A DNA stretch of 64,000 bases, taken from Roridomyces roridus (taxonomy: Eukaryota; Basidiomycota; Agaricomycetes; Agaricales; Mycenaceae). Below, in pieces: positions 52,901-61,754 of this stretch; the stretch's first letter is position 1, and every line of letters begins with the position of its first letter. A program made the translations under genes and the position numbers. The notes under the pieces are model-generated. The model had not been told where the DNA came from. It made no database searches and saw only the letters and a list, made by a program, of their open reading frames with translations. The stretch spans positions 1,736,001-1,800,000 of the forward strand of contig JARKIF010000001.1 of the NCBI GenBank assembly GCA_029378245.1. Reading direction: 5' to 3'.

Positions 52901-55827
52901 ATGAAGATCGCGATTCTAACTTCGGGGGGCGACAGCGCTGGCATGAACGCAGTGGTCCGCTCCGCCGTCAAAGCTGCCATCCTCAAGTAGCATCTCTCAT
53001 CTCTGTATCTGTCCTCCACTTGACTTTCGAGCCCAGAGGCTGCGAGGCCTGGATCGTGCGCGAAGGCTACGAAGGGCTCGTTCGTGGAAACACAGAGGCC
53101 GAGGCCGTCTCTACCTACGTCCCCCCAGTCGCCGCGTCGTACCCTGATTTTCCAGAGGCCGCAAACGATATCATAAACAACCTGCGTTTCGGCGACGGAG
53201 AGAAGCTGAGGGATGGAACGGGCGATTACACCTCTGGCATCACTCTCAAGGGGCGGTACATTATCAGAGTCGGCTGGGACGATGTTCGGGGCTGGTTCGG
53301 CGAGGTAACATCCTTGCACATCGTGATCTAGTCTGCTAAACGGCAACAGGGCGGCACTCTCATTGGAACGGCGCGCTCGAAAGAGTTTAGGACGCGCGAA
53401 GGGCGGCTTGCAGCGGCACATAATATGATCAAGGAAGGGATCGATGCCCTCGTTGTTTGCGGCGGTGACGGCTCCTTGACCTGGCGCGGACGTTTTCAGA
53501 AGTGAATGGCCTCAGCTCGTCAAAGATCTGCACTCTGGCGGTGCGTGTATATTCTCTGAAGAAAGAATTGCGTACAAACTCTGGCGCACAGGAAAAATAA
53601 CCGACGCGCAAGTCGCGGCTCACTCGCATCTCAAAATCGTCGGCCTGGTGGGCTCGATTGACAATGACATGTCCATGACCGACCTCACCATCGGAGCCCC
53701 AACGGCCCTGCACCGTATCTGCGAAGCTATTGACAACATCAACTCCACCGCGTCCAGCCACTCTCGCGCCTTTGTTATCGAAGTCATGGGCAGGCATTGC
53801 GGTTGGTTAGCACTCTTAGCTGCCGTGGCGTACGTTTGCTTTCCACCTCTCGATCCGTTATCCTGACCCGGCCGAAGCGGTGGTGCCGACTTTTTGTTGA
53901 TTCCTGAGCAGCCGCCCAAAAACAAGTCATGGGAGGACGAAATGTGCGCCGTCATCCATCAGCATCGCGAAGTGGGGAAGCGCAAGACCCTTGTCATCGT
54001 TGCCGAAGGGGCTCACGACCTTGACTTGAATCCAATCAAGGCCGAGCATGTGAAGGATATCCTCTCAGACCGGTTGGGTCTCGATACTCGAGTGACCACC
54101 CTGGGGCATACTCAACGTGGTGGAAGACCTTGCGCCATGGACCGGATTTTGGTAACCTTTCTGCCGTCTAGAATGCCGCAGATGCTTATAGTTCTCCAGC
54201 CCACGCTGCAAGGCATGAAGGCCGTAGACGCTCTTCTAGAAGCCAATCCAGAAACACCTTCGTACATGATTGGGATTCAAGAGAACAAGATCACGATGGT
54301 CCCGTTAATGGAAGCCGTGGCCATGGTGCGTTTTTCCGCGCCTGATCAAAACAATGTTAATTCGAGTTGCAGACCAAGGCGGTCACTGCTGCTATCGAGG
54401 AAAAAGACTTTGCCAAGGCGATGAGGCTGAGAGATCCTGAATTCCGCGAAAGTTTCGAAGGGTTCATTGCAACTTCGACTTTATCGTCGACCAAGAAACT
54501 GCCAGAATCCAAGGTATTGTTTTCTGGCCAATGTGGGACATGTACTGAGTTCTTCGCAGAGGATGCGGATCGCAATTATGCAGTAAGCTTTATAGTCTCA
54601 TTCTACCTCTAAATTCACATCTGGCGCAGCACAGGTGCTCCTGCGGGTGGTATGAACGCGGCAACGCGCGCAGCCGCACGTTATTGTCTCGCGCAAGGGC
54701 ACACGCCGCTCGCGATTCACAACGGATTCCGCGGTTTATTGGACGATGATATTGGTGAACTCTCTTGGCTCGGTGTTGACTCGTGGATGGCCCGGGGTGG
54801 CTCGGAACTCGGTACAAACCGTGCATTGCCTTCTATCGATCTCGGAGCGGTGGCGACAAAGTTCCAGCAGCATTCCTTACAGGGTGTGATGTTGATCGGT
54901 GGTTTCGAGGCGTTCAACTCTCTCAAAATCATGGAAGAGGGCCGCAAACACTACCCTGCTTTCCACATTCCTATGGTCCACCTGCCTGCGACAATCAGCA
55001 ATAATGTGCCAATGACCGAGTTCAGTTTGGGCAGTGATACCAGTCTGAACGCGCTCGTGGAGGCTTGTGATGCCATTGCGCAGAGTGCCAGCGCGAGCAG
55101 AAATCGGGTGTTTGTTGTCGAGACGCAGGGTGGCAAGTGTGGGTACATTGCCGCTATGGGGGCCTTGGCCGTGAGTTTCATCCTTTTGCGATTTGCCGCT
55201 CTAAAAGAATATAGACTGGTGCTGCCCTTGTTTATACACCAGAGGTCGGGATGAGCCTGGATACCTTGAAACGGGATGTGCGATTCCTCAAGGCGCGGTA
55301 TAAATTAGACGTCAAAGGCAAGAGCCAAGGTCGCCTGGTCATACGGTATAGTTTCCCGTTTCCTTCTCAATAACCTCGCTCACAGTCAGTTTAGGAGCGA
55401 GCAAGCGTCGTCTGTGTACAGCACGGATGTCATCACCAAGATGTTCAAAGAGGAAGGCGGCTCTTTGTTTGATTCGCGATCCGCGTCTCTCGGGCACACG
55501 CTGCAAGGCGGGATTCCGTCGCCCCTCGACCGTGCGCGGGCGGTGCGACTGTCGCTGAAATGTATCGCGTTCATGGAGCGGCAACACGAGTTGCTGCAGA
55601 AGCAGACGGGCAAGACGCCCGTAGCTGCACCAGATAGTGCGGCCGTGATCACAATCCAATCAAGTTCGATTACGTGGGTCCCAGTGCAGGATATGGTGCA
55701 GCATGCGGACATGGAGAACCGACGGGGGTTGAACCCGTGGTGGGCAGGGATAAAAGACCTTGTCGAGGGCTTGGTTGCGCGACCGCAGCTGGGGGCGTTG
55801 CATGCTAAAGACTTGGAAGTTTTGTAA
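52901..55827 (+). CDS. 6-phosphofructokinase, fungal double-domain type, with a one-base frameshift
   Basis: The committed step of glycolysis: fructose 6-phosphate plus ATP to fructose 1,6-bisphosphate. The start is in a good context (CACCATGAAGATC). N-terminal catalytic half: [82 protein letters not shown] and [19 protein letters not shown]-terminal regulatory half: [60 protein letters not shown] and [20 protein letters not shown]. About a dozen introns are present. At 53478-53482 the DNA reads GACCTGGCG where the conserved GGDGSLTGAD needs one base fewer, so the frame breaks inside the active-site motif. Everything after resumes cleanly in the new frame. Base error is the simplest reading. 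Confidence 0.9.
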
Positions 55828-55903
55828 ACTACTTTTAGAGAAACAGATTTTTATGTACACGTGTTTTGTTGATAACTTGATCGTTGGCCAACACCTCCTC
55901 GAC

Positions 55904-57168
55904 ATGACTACTTCTCCGACTCGGCCAGCTCTGCCTGTTCGCCACGCGAACAGCAGAATCGCAGACATCCTCAAGGGCGGTGCACTCCCTCCCGTCAAGG
56001 TCCGCCCCGTCACCACTTGCTCGCCCCCAGCCTCGCTGACAGCCGATAGTATCAAATCCTCAATTGTCAGGGCCAGGATATCCTTGTCGGTCGTTTGAAG
56101 GTCGACACCCCGACGGTGCGTGCCCTGAGTGGCGGGGCCGATCTGTGTGCTTAATTCTATACAGCCCTCCGGACATGCTTTTATCCTCCGACGGTTCGAC
56201 ACGAATGCCGTCTCGCTCACCACCATGTTCCGTGCAGCATACCCAAGCGCGCCGGAAGACGCAGAAAAGCGCGAGGTTCAGTGGGTAAAGGAGACGTTCG
56301 ACCTCACCGGCAACAACGGTTCCAGCAAAGATACCAGTATCACGCGTCTGGCTGGCACCTGGGTCAACCCTACCGATGCACTCGAGCTCGGCACCGCTTA
56401 CGCCCTTGGCGAACTCATTCAGCTCGTTGTGCAGTCCAAGCCGGACCCCAACGCCATTTATCGCCGTTCAGGCAAGAAAGACACGCCAGCGAGCCCGCCT
56501 AGCTCGCAGCCCGCCCGAGCACCACAATCACCCGCCACTGGGACACCGAATCCTGCCAAACGACGAAAGGAGTCTTCGCCTGCTCCTGCTCCTGCCCAGG
56601 CGCCTGCTGCCGCCACCACCCCGCTGCCACCAAGACGGTCGGCACGCGCAAAGAGCCCAAAGCCACCGTCGGCGCCGATGCCGTCCTTCACCACAGTGGT
56701 CGTCAAATCTCCAAAGAAGGTGTCTCGACGCGATGAGGAGGTTGTGACGCCTGGCGGGTCTGATGAGACGGCTGTCGATGAGGAGGAGGGCGATGTCATG
56801 GAGGAATCGGTCGGAACTGGTCTGCGGGAACAGGATCTCGCTGAACAGCGAGAAATGATTGAGGACCTGAAGGCCAAACGGGCCGAGGCTCTCGCTGCAA
56901 AGGAGATGGAAGAGAGCGACGAGTCCTCCGCCAAGCTCAAGCGTGCGAGGGAAGATGAAGACAAGAAGCTCCAGTTTGAATTCAGAGAGCCTGAAATTGG
57001 CGAGCGGGCCATCGCGACCAACACCCGGATTACGCCCAGTCAGAGATCCTTCGTCTGGGGAACGTTGGCGTTTGCGTTTGGAGTAGCTGCGGTGTAAGTT
57101 GAATCTTTGGACTTTCGCCGTCACCCACTGACAGAAACTGCAGAAACTATATACCAGGCTTCCTCTGA
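55904..57168 (+). CDS. Bqt4-like inner-nuclear-membrane protein (APSES/KilA-N-type domain plus TM tail)
   Basis: In S. pombe Bqt4 tethers telomeres to the nuclear envelope. The start at 55904 gives MTTSPTRPALPVRHANSRIA. After two introns the domain reads YQILNCQGQDILVGRLKVDT, then GHAFILRRFDTNAVSLTTMF, VQWVKETFDLTGNNGSSKD and ITRLAGTWVNPTDALELGTA. A long disordered region rich in Pro, Ser, Ala and Glu/Lys follows (AEQREMIEDLKAKRAEALAA). The last intron has a GTAAGT donor at the apparent stop; splicing it gives TLAFAFGVAAVNYIPGFL, a single C-terminal membrane segment, with the stop at 57168. Domain plus tail anchor is the Bqt4 architecture. A transcription-factor reading is less likely because of the anchor. 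Confidence 0.82.
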
Positions 57169-57477
57169 TCGTTTCGTCTCGCTGTCGTCTCTATCTATTC
57201 TATCTAGCTGTATTTGGTTCACACTTATTTTTCGACATACTAGTGTACGGGTTTATGTAGAAACCAATCCTCTCTCTGTACACAAATATATTTTGATTCG
57301 TCTCATGCATCCGTGCATTTGTCCAAGCTCAATACAACTGCCTATCTATTACTGGCTACACGACATAAGTACGTTTCCCGACTACGGGCGGCCATATCTG
57401 CAGGCACTTCCGTTAGCAAACGCACCAACGTGAAGCGACAACACATACCAGAAAGCAAAACACAGAACAGCCGAAGG
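57169..57477. other. 3' flank of the Bqt4-like gene
   Basis: About 300 bp of AT-rich sequence with no gene that I can support. The dispersed repeat begins at about 57478. Confidence 0.5.
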
Positions 57478-58277
57478 TGTCAGAGCGAAGGTGACGGGGT
57501 TCGAAAAAATTGGTGAGACTAGGCCCCGGGAAGCTCCACCAAAGGATTGTCCGGAAAAGTGGCTTTTTGAGGGCGAAAAATCGCAATTTCCTTGTCCGAA
57601 GAGTGGCTTTTCGAGGCCCAAAAATCAGAAATTTTTGGACCCACGTGACAAACCTTGTCCGAAAGTGGCTTTTTGAGGCCTGAACTGCCCAAATCGAGTG
57701 GCTTTTTGAGGCCGATTTTCAGAAAATTTCCGGACAATCCTCATAACATCCTCTGGTGGAGCTTCCCGGGGCCTGTGAGACTGGTCGCCCGAAGGCTGCC
57801 TGCGAATCAGATTCGCGTCTCGGTCTACATTACCCACACCTCCCCAAATACAAAGCCCCGGTCGCATGTGTCCCCTTCCCCTGGCCATCTTACTCGCTCA
57901 AAGACGGTTGGTCCGGTACTCCTATAACACCCAGTGGGGGCTCTGAATCTCAACGGTACCGGCGTTGGCTGCAGCACCGAGGAGTCCTGGGGTTGTATCG
58001 CCTGAAACAAGCGTTCCGTCATGGGATGCCGCTCCGGCCTGTAAACGCCCCCTCCCCGTCCCCGAGGAGGCAGGGTCTACAGTTGCAGTGGTATCGAGGC
58101 AGAGCGAGGAATTTCGATGATGACATCTCGCCCCTTGTCGCCTGAAACAGGCGGGCCATCGCGTCCCACTGCACCAGATCGCAAGAACACACAGTCTCTT
58201 TAGCAAAAGCCGTGTGCGCCAAATCCTGCAGGAATAATCCCCCGACTGGTATGTCAACGAAGCCGTGCAACGCGTTT
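57478..58277 (+). repeat. Dispersed repeat family, copy 3, interrupted by a MITE
   Basis: Starts TGTCAGAGCGAAGGTGACGG as in copy 2 (23872, inverted) and carries the same hairpin motifs (CGCCTGAAACAAGCG near 58000, CGCCTGAAACAGGCG near 58139). A 254-bp element splits it at 57521-57774. Similarity to the other copies ends near 58277, slightly earlier than in copies 1 and 2. What follows is a truncated gene relic. Confidence 0.85.
57521..57774. mobile_element. hAT-like MITE, 254 bp, with 8-bp target duplication
   Basis: Perfect terminal inverted repeats of 21 bp (starting AGGCCCCGGGAAGCTCC) bound the element. It is flanked by the direct 8-bp duplication GTGAGACT (57513-57520 and 57775-57782). 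The same site without the insert is present in copy 2 of the host repeat near 23830-23850. Inside are four direct subrepeats of the form GTCCGAAAGTGGCTTTTTGA. There is no coding capacity. An 8-bp duplication is typical of hAT transposases; the terminal bases are not the commonest hAT ends, so the superfamily call is tentative. Confidence 0.85.
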
Positions 58278-58289
58278 TAGTGAAGGCCG

Positions 58290-58665
58290 TCGAAGATGCT
58301 TCCTCCACGGCCACAAAGCCTAGTTCTCAATCTGCTTTGGTGGAACTTGTACCCATGGCTTGCCTCAACCATATACGCACCCAAATTTTCCTTTGCGAAT
58401 ACTTATTCAGTCCAGTCATCGACTGGATTGATCGTGGTTGGCGAGGCTTTGCCTCCTCCAACGTACCAGGGCGGTCCTGACTCGGAAATGCATTCCTTAA
58501 GATATCTCCGTGCTTCGCACTCCCTTCTCGGCGGCACTTGGACGGGTGGTAAGGTAGCGACCATTGACGACACCCCGCCTTTACGGGGCTCCTTTGGAAC
58601 TCCCTGGAGCGATTCGATTACTGGGGCATGGGTTCTGCAAGCGGCTGGAAACCAATACTACTCCG
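58290..58665 (+). pseudogene. Gene fragment resembling a fungal spermidine-synthase-like membrane protein
   Basis: A readable stretch contains LVLNLLWWNLYPWLASTIYA, GLIVVGEALPPPTYQGGPDS, HSLRYLRASHSLLGGTWTGG and FGTPWSDSITGAWVLQAAGN. The YLRASHSLLGG and DSI-AFVLQEA-like pattern recalls fungal multi-pass proteins of the spermine/spermidine-synthase superfamily; I am not certain. Both ends are missing: the dispersed repeat abuts the 5' side and unrelated sequence follows. It looks like a relic. Confidence 0.35.
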
Positions 58666-58742
58666 GAGGTTAGCTGCTACACGTGCGTGTGCCGCCTCCG
58701 AGTCCTTAACGGCCTCCTTCCTTACCCGACCTACCAGTCATC

Positions 58743-59620
58743 TTGTCGGTGCGTTCTTACGCTGATATCGGATGCAAGGCGGTCGGGCCACGCTCGACTT
58801 CGGTTGTTAGCGTCTTGTTCTGCTTGGAGCTGTTCGCCGTCAGATGGTTGTATGAGGAACTGATACTTGGCAATGTGATTCTAGTCACTTTGTCTGCCGA
58901 TTCGCGCGATATCTCGCGATATTCGCCCGACATTCACAAGCTATTGGGCATCTTGCTGTACGTTTGCCGACTTTGTACTCGTTCGTCAATTAACCCAGAT
59001 GCTCACAGCCTGATATTTACTGTATTCTTGCCGCTGTCGCTGTTATCCATCACCTCCGTCCTCGGGATAATATCAACTTGTCGTTGTGGTGGTCCTAATC
59101 GACGGCGTTTCCAAGACAGAGCGCCGGGAAGCCTTTGGCATCGACAGCTGGAACCATCTCGGCATGGCTTTTTTGGGTTGTTCATGGCTGCGTACGTCAC
59201 GTCACCACCGTCCTCTTTTTCCGTCTTCTAACCAAGATCACAGCTTGGAAGGCTCCATCGCTCGCCAAAGACAGGGTCGATCCGAGTCGATTCAATGAGA
59301 TAATAAACTGGGTTTTTGTGGGTCTCGTCTACGTCCTTCCACCGTTGGTTGACCAAGCCGCGCAGGCAGTCGCGACCTGCAGCTGCCCTCTTATCGCATG
59401 TGCTGGGTATCTGGTGTTTGGCAACGCTGTCAGTGCGCTCTATTCCCTTCGTCTACCACGTCGTGGCTGATACTAGTAGCCCCACCCGGGTCCCGTAGAT
59501 TAGTGTGGATCTCCTCAGCACGCCAGGCTACAACAAGATGATCAACCAGACGGTGCTTTGGATGTATCTCTTCCACCGATGGCGGCTCAAAGTACTTAGT
59601 ATGGGCTCAAGAAGTAATAA
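58743..59620 (+). other. Unassigned membrane-protein-like coding segments
   Basis: Several frames look like exons of a multi-pass membrane protein: SVVSVLFCLELFAVRWLYEE, LIFTVFLPLSLLSITSVLGI, TISAWLFWVVHGCV and FNEIINWVFVGLVYVLPPL. I could not assemble a single open model or name a family. It may be a gene with many short introns or a decayed one. Confidence 0.3.
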
Positions 59621-59640
59621 TTTTGCTGATTAATACAAAT

Positions 59641-60610
59641 CTATTCCGAAATTGTGTCCGTCAACCAATTTCTCAGCACGAGTAACGTTGCGTCACTCTC
59701 GGGACTGTCCAAGATAAATGGACCATGCCAGGTGGACGCTGGCAGAGTCGACTGGTGGGTGAAGTCCTCGACGTCGTAGACGTTGTAAATTTGAGGCTGG
59801 TCCACATGCATCCCGTGCATATCTAGCTCTCGCTCTTCATCTCCGGCCTGCCCATTGGATTGTATACTCAGAAGCGCCATCGAGAGTTCGTTCTCGTCGA
59901 GCTCAGTCTCCAACTGTGCCCGCTGGACACGACCCACAAGGTAAATTGGCCCTACTGTGGCCAAGAGAACGACAAAGTCTTGACGGCTCTCGGGGTCGAG
60001 AGATGCCTCGTCGGTCTTGAATAAGAGAGCAGCTTGTAATTCTGCTTCTTCAACGGCGACTTTCATCTGAGACAGCAGAGCTGCACGACCGTGCATCGTG
60101 TTCGGCCAACCGGAAGGGTCCACCTGTGACCGAGGCACGGCTCGCTTGTTTTCAGCCAGCAAAAACAGATACCATTTTATGCCGAGTTTTGCCAAAACCC
60201 CAAAATCCGGCCGTAGGCTAGAACCAGATCCGTGCGCGAGATGAAGGGATTCTGCCAATTTTCTGGCGCTGGGGTTCTTTTTGGGATCATGGAATGACCA
60301 AATGGTAATCTCTTCTTGCACAAAAGCCCGGGGCAGGTGCAGCGAAATTCCCTGGAAGCGCTGGGCAAAGACAGCCCGCCAATGCTCTTCTAAGTTCCGC
60401 GGATTGTCGTCGTACGATTCTGCGCGCTCCTTGAGATCTTGATACTTTGTCCGTTCGTTTTCGTTTCCAAAAGGATGTAGCTGTCGACAAGGTATCAGAG
60501 CATGATACACGGTCTGAACGTGAGCTGCTGACCTCTTGAAGGGATACCTTCATTTTGATATCCACCGGAGGCTCGCCAACCTCGAGAGTCTGAAGTATCA
60601 TTGAGTTCAT
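59641..60610 (-). CDS. Unknown protein with possible PD-(D/E)xK nuclease signature
   Basis: Two exons: 60610 down to about 60533 (MNSMILQTLEVGEPPVDIKM) and then, after an intron, the long exon ending at 59641. The product is about 305 residues. Near the middle are SLRPDFGVLAKLGIKWYLF and LLAENKRAVPRSQ. A conserved-looking Asp (PDFG) before a hydrophobic strand and E-N-K (ExK) resembles the PD-(D/E)xK nuclease fold; this is pattern recognition only. Upstream helices read LEEHWRAVFAQRFQG. The C-terminal part has SRQDFVVLLATVGPIYLVG and ends LRNWLTDTISE. The gene lies next to a Gypsy element. It could also be a lineage-specific domesticated gene; the family is not recognised. Confidence 0.55.
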
Positions 60611-60896
60611 GATTTAGAGGACGGCGAACAAGCTCACGATGGTTGTTGGGGTTAAGTTGGTGCCTATGGGCACCGGGAATTGGACGATGTGTGCCTACAT
60701 AGCCCTTCCCAGTAAGACCAAGTCTCAGAGCCGTAGCTATGACAGGCGTTTTCATCAAAAAATCGAGCGCGTAGTTTGAAGTTGTATTGTATAGACAAAT
60801 GCGAACAAGAATAACCAAACCTTTACTCTGACCAACTCTGACTGCCGCAACATGAAGTTCAAGAGGTCAACGAGGACGGAAGTTTATTAATGGCGT
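60611..60896. other. Intergenic upstream of the unknown protein
   Basis: No gene, RNA or repeat can be supported in this stretch between the start of the gene at 60610 and the candidate LTR border. Confidence 0.4.
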
Positions 60897-61583
60897 TGTG
60901 GTCTTGCAGACCTGTGGTCAGCCGGTGGTTTGCCGGCTGTACCTGTGGTTTCCTCTGGCCAGCGACTGGTGGTCGACCTTGGCCAGCCGGTGGTGACTTT
61001 GGCAGCCTACTGACCGGCTAATTTGGCCACTGTCGGATAGTATACTTAGCTGGATGGGCTGCCTCCCGCCGTTCCTCTCTCTCTCTCTTTCAGTCACTCG
61101 TTTATCGCGTCTACCAGCCACTCGTTTTCCCCAGCCCGTCGTGAGTACTTTCACGCTGGCCACTGCGAGTTTTTCTGCTTGAAATTTGCTGACAATCCTC
61201 CAGCAATCCGATGGACGCCCAGGGCTTCGCCAGTCTTTTTTTTTCAATTCCTGCAAAATCATGTCCAGCCTCCAGCTATGACGGGCAGCCAGCAACCTCT
61301 CGCACCAACTATATCCCCGACTCTGCCGCCAGCGACAGCTCACCCCTCGATCCAACTTGCTCCGACCGGCACTGGTGCGCCGGCAGCTTCCACCATCAGC
61401 TGGAAACTCACGATAGAGAAACACTCAGAAAGTCAGACGGGAGAATCAATAAGCGCCTTGCGTGTTGTGGAGATCTCGAGGTATGTACGAAGTGAGAAAT
61501 ACAGAGAGAAGAGAGAGCTAATAGGTGCAAATAACGTCCGAGAACTGATGATCGAAATGACTGATGTAACCACCAGGTTTACA
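60897..61583 (-). repeat. Candidate 3' LTR of the Gypsy element (borders provisional)
   Basis: On the minus strand the polypurine tract at 61584-61596 is directly followed by TGTAAACC, a normal TG start for an LTR. The other end is placed at 60897, where the sequence ends in CCACA (TG..CA rule), but this is a guess because the second LTR is outside the window. It contains a CT-rich microsatellite near 61073-61091. Confidence 0.4.
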
Positions 61584-61596
61584 CCCTCCCCCTCCC
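61584..61596 (-). other. Polypurine tract of the Gypsy element
   Basis: GGGAGGGGGAGGG on the minus strand, between the integrase stop and the LTR start TGTAAACC. This is the expected place for the plus-strand primer. Confidence 0.65.
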
Positions 61597-61754
61597 ACGA
61601 AAATGGGTGTCAGTATCCACCAAAACCAAAATGTAAAGTAAAGATAGCAAGGTAAAGTAAACCACGACCAAATGCATGCTCGAAAGGTCTTCACGAAGCA
61701 GCTGCCTCAACCAATCGACTGCAGGGAGAAAAAAGGTTGCCCAGCCGAGCCCCA

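Noticed and set aside
54590..55712. Several antisense frames over phosphofructokinase
   Set aside because: They overlap highly conserved sense-coding exons and show no domain of their own.
61179..61655. Plus-strand Pro/Thr-rich frames (contain MTGSQQPLAPTISPTLPPAT) as a gag-like gene
   Set aside because: They lie inside the candidate LTR, antisense to the Gypsy pol, with no zinc knuckle or other gag mark and different frames competing over the same bases.
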